A stretch of 8,250 bases of DNA from Lachnospiraceae bacterium (lineage in GTDB: Bacteria > Bacillota > Clostridia > Lachnospirales > Lachnospiraceae): the NCBI GenBank assembly GCA_021204285.1, contig JAJPZP010000230.1:3247-11496 (forward strand), written 5' to 3'. The notes below the pieces were generated by a model that searched no databases, was not told the DNA's origin, and saw only the letters and a list, made by a program, of their open reading frames with translations. The position numbers were made by a program, and so were the translations under genes. This document shows positions 1 to 7,200 of the stretch, piece after piece (the stretch's first letter is position 1; each line of letters opens with the position of its first letter).

Positions 1-1073
1 AATTCGGCGCGGACGAGCATGTCGAGGGTGGCTATGAGGGCGAGGAAATCAAGGAGATCCGCAAGAGAGCGATCCGCGCGGGACTGCAGCTTGTGAACTG
101 CCCGATCCGCCATCTCGGCACGGAGAAGGCGCAGCAGCTCTACCTTAATATCCAGAACTATCTGCTGGAGCAGGGAGTGGAGATCCTGTTCGGCACGGAA
201 TGCGAGAATATTATTCTGGAAGATGAAATCTGCAAGGGTGTGCGGATCGTGACGAAGGCAGGGGAGCAGGAGATTTTCGGCGATGAGATCGTCATTGGCA
301 CCGGACGGCGCGGCGCGGACTGGCTCGAGAAGGTCTGTGCGGAGAACGGTATCGCCCACAGGCCGGGCACGGTGGACATCGGCGTGCGCGTGGAGTGTCG
401 CAACGAGGTCATGGAGATGATCAATAAGGTGCTTTACGAGGGCAAGCTGATCGGCTATCCGAAGCCCTGGAAGAACAAGGTGCGCACCTTCTGCCAGAAC
501 CCAGGCGGTTTTGTCTCTCAGGAAAATTACGACAATAACCTGGCGGTCGTTAACGGTCACAGTTACAAAGATCTGAAGAGTGAGAACACGAACCTGTCCA
601 TTCTGGTCAGCCACAATTTTACAGAGCCCTTCAATCAGCCGATTGCCTACGCGCAGAAGGTCGGCGAGCTGACCAACATGCTCGGTGCGGGCCACATTCT
701 GGTGCAGCGTTACGGGGACATTCTGGACGGCAAGCGAACCTGGCCGAAGGAGCTCGCACGCTCCAATGTGAAGCCGACGCTGAAGGACGCAGTGGCCGGG
801 GATATCACGGCGGCCATGCCTTACCGCGCGATGACGAACATTATCGAGTTCATCCGCATGCTGGACGAGGTGGTGCCGGGCTTCGCGAGTGCGGAGACAC
901 TGCTGTACAGTCCGGAGCTGAAATTCTATTCTAATAAAGTAAAGATGGACGCGGATCTCAACACGAACATCAAGGGCCTGCATTGCCTGGGTGACTCCTC
1001 GGGCTGGACCAGGGGTCTTATGATGGCCTCAGCCATGGGCGTACTGATGGGGCGCAGGCTTTTGCAACGGTAG
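1..1073 (+). CDS. FAD-dependent dehydrogenase-like protein (COG2509 type), 5' partial
   Basis: The frame is open from the left edge (first full codon at 3) to a TAG at 1071-1073, giving 356 residues. The GTG at 93 is internal, because the reading frame continues in family-like sequence upstream of it (FGADEHVEGGYEGEEI). The N-terminal Rossmann glycine motif that would bind FAD is outside the window. Visible features are HLGTEKAQQLY, a GTGRRGADWLE segment after a beta-strand-like EIVI, and a C-terminal block GLHCLGDSSGWTRGL followed by MMASAMGVLMG, which resembles the second FAD-contacting region of glutathione-reductase-fold flavoproteins. Overall it matches my knowledge of the uncharacterised FAD-dependent dehydrogenases of COG2509, common in Firmicutes, whose substrate is unknown to me. 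It is probably cytosolic, since no membrane segment is visible. No terminator with a T-run follows; a promoter for the next operon starts at the stop codon. The family call is fairly sure and the function is not. Confidence 0.82.
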   Translation, partial: FGADEHVEGGYEGEEIKEIRKRAIRAGLQLVNCPIRHLGTEKAQQLYLNIQNYLLEQGVEILFGTECENIILEDEICKGVRIVTKAGEQEIFGDEIVIGTGRRGADWLEKVCAENGIAHRPGTVDIGVRVECRNEVMEMINKVLYEGKLIGYPKPWKNKVRTFCQNPGGFVSQENYDNNLAVVNGHSYKDLKSENTNLSILVSHNFTEPFNQPIAYAQKVGELTNMLGAGHILVQRYGDILDGKRTWPKELARSNVKPTLKDAVAGDITAAMPYRAMTNIIEFIRMLDEVVPGFASAETLLYSPELKFYSNKVKMDADLNTNIKGLHCLGDSSGWTRGLMMASAMGVLMGRRLLQR

Positions 1074-1102
1074 TTGACTTTTGCGCGTTAAAGTCTTATA
1101 AT
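1074..1102 (+). promoter_or_regulatory. Near-consensus vegetative promoter for the ABC importer operon
   Basis: TTGACT (1074-1079) and a perfect TATAAT (1097-1102) are separated by exactly 17 bp. This is a textbook sigma-A type promoter. The -35 box begins on the base after the upstream stop codon. Predicted transcription start is about 1108-1111, giving a leader of about 190 nt before the ATG at 1299, which contains the folded element at 1114-1259. Confidence 0.85.
1076..1095. promoter_or_regulatory. Inverted repeat between -35 and -10 (possible operator)
   Basis: GACTTT (1076-1081) and AAAGTC (1090-1095) form a perfect 6-bp inverted repeat with an 8-bp centre. It overlaps the -35 box and ends one base before the -10 box. 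A second weaker pair, GTTGAC (1073-1078) and GTCAAC (1106-1111), brackets the promoter. The position suits a repressor site, but arms this short can arise by chance and I do not recognise the motif. Confidence 0.3.
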
Positions 1103-1113
1103 CTTGTCAACAA

Positions 1114-1259
1114 TTTCGAGCGGCGGCAAAATGAAAAGTCAGACTTTGCAGATTTATCTGCAAAAGGCTGGATTTTCATTTTGTGATGGGCGGAACACCC
1201 ATCAAGTCTCAGACATATGCCGCCACAGGCGGGATATGTCTGAGACCTGTCGCTCGGAA
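1114..1259 (+). ncRNA. Structured 5' leader: predicted four-helix junction RNA or folded repeat element
   Basis: Four helices can be drawn by eye. P1 closes the element: TTTCGAGCG (1114-1122) with CGCTCGGAA (1251-1259), 9 pairs including one G-U. P2 spans 1127-1183: CAAAATGAAAA (1127-1137) with TTTTCATTTTG (1173-1183), a partly paired middle, then TTTGCAGA (1145-1152) with TCTGCAAA (1157-1164) around a TTTA loop. P3 is TGATGGG (1184-1190) with CCCATCA (1198-1204). P4 is a perfect 13-bp arm, 1206-1218 with 1234-1246, then a G-G mismatch and CCGCC (1220-1224) with GGCGG (1228-1232) around an ACA loop. It lies just downstream of the predicted start site and ends about 25 nt before the Shine-Dalgarno. 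No T-run follows any arm, so it is not a simple terminator. It shows no T-box or purine riboswitch signature that I recognise. It may be a cis-regulatory RNA or a dispersed folded repeat. Confidence 0.6.
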
Positions 1260-1298
1260 GCGTAAAAATACTTTCAAGAAACATGGAGGAAAAGAATT

Positions 1299-2345
1299 AT
1301 GAAAAAGATGTTGGCAATTCTTCTCTGTGCGACGATGGCTTTCAGCCTGGCCGCATGCGGAAGCAGCAGTTCTTCCACGTTGACAGAGACGACGGAGGAA
1401 GCCGCTGAGGAGGAGACAGAAGAAGCTGAGGAGACCGAGGAAGCTGCAACGGAAACGACGGAGACCTATACGGTTGGTATCTGCCAGCTCGTACAGCATG
1501 ATGCGCTGGATGCGGCGACGCAGGGCTTCAAGGATGCGCTGACCGAGGCTTTTGGTGATGCGGTAACTTTTGACGAGCAGAACGCACAGGGTGATTCCAA
1601 TACCTGCTCGACGATCATCAACAGCTTTGTATCTGCTGATGTTGACCTGATCCTTGCAAACGCGACGGCGGCTCTTCAGGCTGCGCAGGCCGGCACGGAT
1701 ACGATTCCGGTTCTCGGCACGTCCATCACGGACTATGCGACCGCTCTGGAGCTTGACAGCTTTGACGGTACGGTGGGAGGAAACATCTCCGGTACGTCTG
1801 ATCTGGCTCCGCTTGCCGAGCAGGCGGCGATGCTCGCAGAGCTGTTCCCGGATGCAGAGACCGTAGGCCTTTTGTACTGCAGCGCGGAGGCGAACTCTCA
1901 GTATCAGGTGGACAATGTACAGGCAGAGCTTGAGTCGCTCGGCTATACCTGCACGCAGTACAGCTTCTCCGATTCCAACGATATCGCGGCGGTGGCGCAG
2001 AGCGCGGCTGATGCAAGCGACGTGATCTATGTCCCGACGGACAACACGGCGGCTGCCAATACCGAGATCATCGACAATATCTGCCGTCCGGCCGGCGTTC
2101 CGGTTATCGCGGGCGAAGAGGGTATCTGCGAGGGCTGCGGCGTTGCAACGCTTTCTATCAGCTACTATGATATCGGCTACATCAGTGGTGAGATGGCGGC
2201 ACAGATTCTGACCGGCGAGGCAGATATCTCCACGATGCCGATCGAGTACGCGCCGAATGTCACGAAGGAGTATAATGCGGAAATCTGCGAGGATCTCGGC
2301 ATCACGGTTCCGGACGATTATGTTGCGATCGCGACGGAAGAGTAA
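1299..2345 (+). CDS. ABC transporter substrate-binding lipoprotein (ABC_sub_bind family, COG2984)
   Basis: This is the extracytoplasmic receptor of the importer encoded by this gene and the two after it; it captures the solute and delivers it to the permease. Residues 1-19 form a lipoprotein signal peptide (MKK, hydrophobic core) with lipobox LAAC, so Cys20 should be lipidated and anchor the protein to the membrane. Residues 21-56 are a low-complexity Ser then Thr/Glu/Ala linker, strongly acidic. The binding domain runs from about 57 (TYTVGICQLVQHDALD) to the end of the 348 residues, with family-like stretches such as DLILANATAALQAA, SDVIYVPTDNT and PVIAGEEG. The start is supported by GGAGG at 1285-1289, 9 nt before the ATG. 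The family contains the proposed TrpX tryptophan-binding proteins of other Firmicutes, but no T-box or other amino-acid signal is visible here, so the substrate is left open. The domain contains several cysteines, including a GICEGCG segment. Confidence 0.9.
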   Translation: MKKMLAILLCATMAFSLAACGSSSSSTLTETTEEAAEEETEEAEETEEAATETTETYTVGICQLVQHDALDAATQGFKDALTEAFGDAVTFDEQNAQGDSNTCSTIINSFVSADVDLILANATAALQAAQAGTDTIPVLGTSITDYATALELDSFDGTVGGNISGTSDLAPLAEQAAMLAELFPDAETVGLLYCSAEANSQYQVDNVQAELESLGYTCTQYSFSDSNDIAAVAQSAADASDVIYVPTDNTAAANTEIIDNICRPAGVPVIAGEEGICEGCGVATLSISYYDIGYISGEMAAQILTGEADISTMPIEYAPNVTKEYNAEICEDLGITVPDDYVAIATEE

Positions 2346-2375
2346 TTCTGAATTTTAAAAGAAAAACATAGGACC

Positions 2376-2420
2376 AAAGGCGGCAGCGAGAAGGGATATT
2401 CCTCTCTCGCTGCTCGCTTT
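2376..2420 (+). other. Intercistronic hairpin after the binding-protein gene
   Basis: GCAGCGAGA (2383-2391) pairs perfectly with TCTCGCTGC (2405-2413). The stem extends outwards, after a G-T wobble and two mismatches, through AAAG (2376-2379) with CTTT (2417-2420). No T-run follows, so full termination is unlikely. In importer operons a hairpin here often protects the upstream message or lowers expression of the membrane genes, keeping the receptor in excess; that role is inference. The rest of the 113-nt gap holds only the weak ribosome binding site of the permease. Confidence 0.6.
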
Positions 2421-2458
2421 CAAAGACCTGATAAGGATAAACAGGGGAAGGCAGGAAT

Positions 2459-3379
2459 ATGAATATTGCAAGCTTGATAAACGCTCTGCCGGGCGCGGCG
2501 GCGCAGGGACTGATTTGGGGGATCATGGCCATCGGCGTCTACATCACCTTCCGTGTCCTGGATATCGCGGATCTGACCGTGGACGGCTCGCTCTGCACGG
2601 GCGGCGCTGTCTGTATTATGATGATGCAGGCAGGCTATAATGTCTGGATTGCGCTGTTGTGCGCGACACTTGTCGGCATGCTGACCGGCATGGCGACGGG
2701 TCTTTTTCACACCTTTATGGGGATTCCGGCGATTCTGTCCGGTATTCTGACCCAGCTCGGGTTATATTCTATCAATCTGAAAATTATGGGAAAGTCCAAT
2801 CAGGCGATCAATGTGGACAAGTATGATCTGCTGGTTTCGCTTCGCTATGTCAAGGGCGTGGCTTTCTATAAAAATACAATTCTGATCGTGGCGGTGATCA
2901 TTGTGATCGTGATTGCGATCCTGTACTGGTTCTTCGGAACGGAGCTCGGATGTTCGCTGCGCGCGACCGGCTGCAATGGCAATATGGCGCGTGCGCAGGG
3001 CATCAATACGAATTTTAACCGTGTGCTTGGCCTCATGATCTCGAACGGTCTTGTGGCCCTCTCGGGTGCGCTGCTCGGACAGTATCAGGGTTTTGCTGAT
3101 ATCAATATGGGATGCGGCGCGATCGTGATCGGCCTGGCAGCCGTGATCATCGGAGAAGCGATCTTCGGAAAGATTTTCCACAACTTCGCGCTGACGCTGC
3201 TGGCGGTAGCCCTCGGTTCGATCATCTACTATCTGGTGCTGCAGGTTGTGATCTGGCTCGGCATCGACACCGACCTTCTGAAGCTGCTGTCGGCGCTCGT
3301 CGTGGCAGTGTTCCTGGCGATCCCATACTGGCAGGGAAAATATTTTTCGAAACCGGTTAAGAAGGGAGGAAACCGCTGA
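2459..3379 (+). CDS. ABC transporter permease (BPD_transp_2 family, COG4120)
   Basis: This is the membrane channel subunit of the importer. The 306-residue chain is very hydrophobic, with about nine candidate membrane segments near residues 15-33, 36-56, 62-84, 86-107, 138-159, 190-210, 216-237, 243-267 and 272-291. The polar loop at about 161-182 (TELGCSLRATGCNGNMARAQ) is the likely ATPase-coupling loop; this Gly/Arg-Ala-x-Gly pattern is typical of branched-chain-amino-acid/sugar type permeases of this family. Only one permease gene is present, so a homodimer is expected. A short basic tail (KPVKKGGNR) should be cytosolic. The upstream purine-rich GGGGAAGGCAGGA gives a moderate ribosome binding site for the ATG. 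The stop codon overlaps the next start as TGATG, implying translational coupling to the ATPase. Family identity is secure; the solute is not known. Confidence 0.9.
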   Translation: MNIASLINALPGAAAQGLIWGIMAIGVYITFRVLDIADLTVDGSLCTGGAVCIMMMQAGYNVWIALLCATLVGMLTGMATGLFHTFMGIPAILSGILTQLGLYSINLKIMGKSNQAINVDKYDLLVSLRYVKGVAFYKNTILIVAVIIVIVIAILYWFFGTELGCSLRATGCNGNMARAQGINTNFNRVLGLMISNGLVALSGALLGQYQGFADINMGCGAIVIGLAAVIIGEAIFGKIFHNFALTLLAVALGSIIYYLVLQVVIWLGIDTDLLKLLSALVVAVFLAIPYWQGKYFSKPVKKGGNR

Positions 3380-4173
3380 TGCTGGAGCTCAAAAATATTT
3401 CAAAGACCTTTAACCCGGGAACTGTGAATGAAAAGCAGGCGCTCTGCGGCGTCAATCTGACGCTCGACGACGGTGACTTTGTGACTGTGATCGGCGGAAA
3501 CGGCGCAGGCAAGTCCACGATGCTGAACGCGATCGCGGGCGTGTGGCCGGTCGATGAGGGGCAGATCCTGATCGATGGACAGGATGTGACGAAGCTGCCG
3601 GAGTACAAGAGAGCATCATACCTGGGACGCGTGTTTCAGGATCCGATGACCGGCACGGCGGCGGCGATGAATATCGAAGAAAATCTGGCGCTGGCGCTGC
3701 GGCGCGGACAGAAGCGTACGTTGCGAAAAGGCATCAAGGCGAGTGAGCGCGAGGCATACCGGGAACTGCTCGCGGGGCTCGGACTCGGACTTGAGGACCG
3801 GATGACTTCAAAGGTCGGACTGCTCTCCGGCGGTCAGCGGCAGGCGCTGACACTTCTGATGGCGACGCTGCGCAAGCCGAAGCTTCTGCTGCTCGACGAG
3901 CATACGGCGGCGCTCGACCCGAAGACGGCGGCAAAGGTGCTTGAGACGACGGAGCTGATCGTGAACCGCGATCATCTGACGACGCTGATGATCACGCACA
4001 ATATGCGCGACGCGATTGCCCATGGAAATCGCCTGATCATGATGATGGAGGGGGAGATTATCCTCGACATCCGTGGTGAAGAAAAGAAGGGCCTGAGTGT
4101 CACGGATCTGCTGAGTCGCTTCGAGCAGGTCAGCGGAAAAGAATTTGCAAATGACAAGGCGATTTTGGGTTAG
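3379..4173 (+). CDS. ABC transporter ATP-binding protein (COG1101 type)
   Basis: This is the cytosolic ATPase that powers the importer. All nucleotide-binding motifs are intact in its 264 residues: Walker A GGNGAGKST (39-47), Q-loop Gln87 in VFQDP, signature LSGGQ (149-153), Walker B LLLLDE (169-174) continuing into HTAALDP (175-181), and the switch His207 in ITHNM. The DEHTAALDP form is characteristic of the ATPases that travel with COG2984 receptors and COG4120 permeases. The start ATG shares its A with the permease stop (TGATG). GGGAGGA at 3364-3370 is a good ribosome binding site lying inside the end of the permease gene. No T-run terminator was found in the roughly 105 nt after the stop, so read-through towards the next gene is possible. 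It was probably co-transcribed with the two preceding genes from the promoter at 1074-1102. Confidence 0.93.
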   Translation: MLELKNISKTFNPGTVNEKQALCGVNLTLDDGDFVTVIGGNGAGKSTMLNAIAGVWPVDEGQILIDGQDVTKLPEYKRASYLGRVFQDPMTGTAAAMNIEENLALALRRGQKRTLRKGIKASEREAYRELLAGLGLGLEDRMTSKVGLLSGGQRQALTLLMATLRKPKLLLLDEHTAALDPKTAAKVLETTELIVNRDHLTTLMITHNMRDAIAHGNRLIMMMEGEIILDIRGEEKKGLSVTDLLSRFEQVSGKEFANDKAILG

Positions 4174-4201
4174 TGCGCCGGGACTTTTATGGGATTTTAA
4201 A

Positions 4202-4230
4202 TAGACAAGCAATCTTGATTGTGGTAGAAT
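4202..4230 (+). promoter_or_regulatory. Promoter candidate A for the pyruvate oxidoreductase gene
   Basis: TAGACA (4202-4207) and TAGAAT (4225-4230) are 17 bp apart, each one base from consensus. The -10 is preceded by TGG at 4222-4224, fitting the extended -10 TGn pattern. Predicted start is near 4237. It overlaps candidate B. Confidence 0.55.
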
Positions 4231-4243
4231 ATTTCTGTATGAT
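4215..4243 (+). promoter_or_regulatory. Promoter candidate B for the pyruvate oxidoreductase gene
   Basis: TTGATT (4215-4220) and TATGAT (4238-4243) are separated by 17 bp. Predicted start is near 4250, which falls on the palindrome at 4249-4265. A small dyad, CAATC (4210-4214) with GATTG (4217-4221), covers the -35 box. A and B may be alternatives or tandem promoters; the sequence cannot decide. Confidence 0.5.
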
Positions 4244-4248
4244 AAGAT

Positions 4249-4265
4249 TTGTTTGATTCAAACAA
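4249..4265. promoter_or_regulatory. 17-bp perfect palindrome at the predicted transcription start (candidate operator)
   Basis: TTGTTTGA (4249-4256) and TCAAACAA (4258-4265) are perfect inverted arms around a single T at 4257. The site lies 5 bp after the -10 box of candidate B and runs into the Shine-Dalgarno, so a bound protein or an RNA hairpin here could block expression. The outer TTGTT/AACAA resembles half-sites of the redox repressor Rex, but as I know that site it is 18 bp with a different centre, so the assignment is not made. Confidence 0.45.
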
Positions 4266-4270
4266 GGAGG
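4264..4270 (+). promoter_or_regulatory. Ribosome binding site that fixes the oxidoreductase start
   Basis: AAGGAGG lies 9 nt before the ATG at 4280. The in-frame TTG at 4253 lies upstream of this site and inside the palindrome, so it is not the start. Confidence 0.85.
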
Positions 4271-4279
4271 AACAAGAAA

Positions 4280-7200
4280 ATGGCCAGAAAAATGAAAACC
4301 ATGGATGGAAACCATGCAGCCGCGCACGTATCTTATGCGTACTCGGATGTAGCGGCGATCTATCCGATCACCCCGTCATCCGTGATGGCGGAGGCTGCTG
4401 ACGAGTGGGCGACGCAGGGGCGGAAGAACATCTTCGGTCAGACGGTGCAGATCACAGAGATGCAGTCCGAGGCCGGCGCAGCGGGCGCTGTGCACGGTTC
4501 TCTTGCAGCGGGCGCTCTGACGACGACCTTCACCGCTTCCCAGGGTCTGCTGCTGATGATTCCGAACCTGTACAAGGTAGCAGGTGAAGGGCTTCCGGGT
4601 GTTTTCAACGTATCTGCCCGTGCACTTGCGAGCCATGCGCTTTCGATCTTCGGAGATCACTCTGATGTCTACGCATGTCGCCAGACCGGTGCTGCGATGC
4701 TCTGCGAGTCCAGCGTGCAGGAAGTTATGGACCTGACGCCGGTTGCACATTGCGCTGCGATCAAGGGCAAGATTCCGTTCATCAACTTCTTCGATGGATT
4801 CCGTACCTCTCACGAGATCCAGAAGATTGAGACCTGGGCCTATGAGGATTTGAAGGATATGGTGGACATGGATGCCATCGACGCGTTCCGCAAGAATGCC
4901 CTGAATCCGAATCATCCCTGCCAGAGAGGTTCCGCGCAGAACCCGGATATCTTCTTCCAGGCACGTGAGGCCTGCAACCCCTACTACGATGCGATGCCCG
5001 CGATCGTGCAGGAGTACATGGACAAGGTCAATGCAAAGATCGGTACCGATTATAAGCTCTTCAACTATTACGGAGCTCCGGACGCGGAGAAGATCATCAT
5101 CGCGATGGGTTCTGTCTGCGACACGATCGAGGAGACGATCGACTACCTGATGGCTTCCGGCGAGAAGGTCGGCGTTGTGAAGGTACGTCTTTACAGACCG
5201 TTCTGCCCGAAGGCTCTCGTGGACGCGATCCCGGAGACGGTAAAGCAGATCAGCGTTCTTGACAGAACAAAGGAGCCGGGCTCTCTCGGCGAGCCGCTGT
5301 ATCTCGATGTTGTGGCTGCCCTCAAGGGAACGAAGTTCAATGATACCCCGATCTATACCGGACGTTACGGTCTTGGATCCAAGGATACGACTCCGGCGCA
5401 GATCGTGGCTGTTTACCAGAATACGGAGAAGAAGAGATTCACGATCGGTATCGTGGATGACGTGACGAATCTTTCACTCGAGACCGGCGCTCCGCTGGTG
5501 ACGACGCCGGAAGGCACGACGAACTGCAAGTTCTGGGGTCTTGGTGCGGACGGCACAGTCGGCGCGAACAAGAACTCTATCAAGATCATCGGCGACAATA
5601 CCGACATGTACGCGCAGGCGTATTTTGACTATGACTCCAAGAAGTCCGGCGGTGTGACGATGTCCCATCTGCGCTTCGGCAAGAAGCCGATCAAGTCCAC
5701 CTACCTGATCCATAAGGCAGATTTCGTGGCCTGCCACAACCCGTCCTATGTGCGCAAGTACAACATGGTGCAGGAGCTGGTCGACGGCGGCACCTTCCTG
5801 CTGAACTGTCCGTGGGATATGGAAGGCCTTGAGACTCACCTTCCGGGACAGGTAAAAGCGTTTATTGCAAATCATAATATCAAGTTCTACACGATAGACG
5901 GTGTAAAGATCGGTATCGAGACCGGCATGGGGCCGACCAGGATCAACACGATCCTTCAGTCCGCTTTCTTCAAGCTGACCGGTATCATTCCGGAGGATCA
6001 GGCGATCGATCTGATGAAGGCTGCCGCGAAGGCTACATATGGCCGCAAGGGCGATGATGTTGTGCAGAAGAACTGGGCTGCGATTGATGCCGGCGCACAG
6101 CAGGTCGTCGAGATCAAGGTTCCGGAGAGCTGGAAGAGTGCGGCTGACGAGGGACTCAATGTCACCGTTGCTACGGAGGGCAGAGAGGACGTTGTAGAGT
6201 TTGTTAACACGATCCAGGCAAAGGTCAATGCGCAGGAGGGTAATACCCTTCCGGTGTCCGCATTTAAGAACTATGTAGACGGTACGACCCCGTCCGGAGC
6301 TTCTGCTTATGAGAAGCGCGGCATCGCGGTCAACGTTCCGGTGTGGAATCCGGACAACTGTATCCAGTGTAATCAGTGTTCCTTTGTCTGCCCGCACGCG
6401 GTGATCCGTCCGGTGGCGATGACCGAGGCAGAGGCTGCCGCGGCTCCGGAAGGCATGAAGATGCTTCCGATGACCGGTATGCCGGACAAGAAGTTCGCGA
6501 TCGTGATGTCCTCTCTGGACTGCACGGGCTGCGGCTCCTGCGCGAATGTCTGCCCGGGCAAGAAGGGCGCGAAGGCTCTTACGATGGAAGGTCTCGAGGC
6601 AAATCTCGACCTGCAGAAGGGCTTCGACTATGCAGTGATGCTGCCTGAGAAGACGGATGTCATTGAGAAATTCAAAGAGACGACGGTTAAGGGTTCCCAG
6701 TTCAAGACCCCGCTGCTCGAATTCTCGGGTGCCTGCGCGGGCTGTGGCGAGACTCCGTACGCGAAGCTGATTACGCAGCTCTTCGGCGATCATATGTACA
6801 TCGCGAACGCGACCGGCTGCTCTTCGATCTGGGGCAACTCCTCACCGTCCACACCTTACACCGTGAACCAGGCGGGCAAGGGACCGGCGTGGTCCAACTC
6901 CCTGTTTGAGGATGCGGCTGAGTTCGGTTATGGTATGCTGCTTGCGCAGAACGCGATCCGCGATGGCCTGAAGACGAAGGTCCAGGCGGCGATCGACTGC
7001 GACTGCTGCGGCGCGGATGTGAAAGCTGCCGCTCAGGAGTGGCTCGACACCTTTAGCGTCGGCGTGACGAATGGCGCTGCTACGGACAAGCTCATCGCGG
7101 CCTGCGAGGCCTGTGGCTGTGACGAGTGCCAGGAGATTCTGAAGAATAAGGACTTCCTCGCGAAGAAGTCGCAGTGGATCTTCGGTGGCGACGGCTGGGG

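Noticed and set aside
1131..1265. A 44-codon open frame (MKSQTLQIYLQ...) inside the folded leader that could be a leader peptide
   Set aside because: No Shine-Dalgarno precedes the ATG, the ATG is buried in the P2 stem, and the codons are dictated by inverted repeats. It is better explained as folded RNA or repeat sequence, though a search for conserved translation would settle it.
1096..1284. A 62-codon reverse-strand frame across the leader element
   Set aside because: It lies over the promoter and the inverted repeats, has no ribosome binding site, and its composition follows from the palindromic DNA.
4174..4200. A terminator after the ATPase gene
   Set aside because: There are T-runs (GGGACTTTTATGGGATTTTA), but these form a direct repeat and no stem precedes them.
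4253..4279. An upstream TTG start adding nine residues to the oxidoreductase
   Set aside because: The TTG is upstream of the AAGGAGG site and within the palindrome, while the ATG at 4280 has ideal spacing and gives Thr31 and Arg114 the same numbers as in the Desulfovibrio enzyme.
5474..6793. A 439-codon reverse-strand open frame within the oxidoreductase gene
   Set aside because: It is the complement of a GC-rich, strongly codon-biased gene, where few stop codons arise on the opposite strand. The product looks like low-quality Arg/Leu/His-rich sequence with no motif, and the forward frame contains all catalytic residues.
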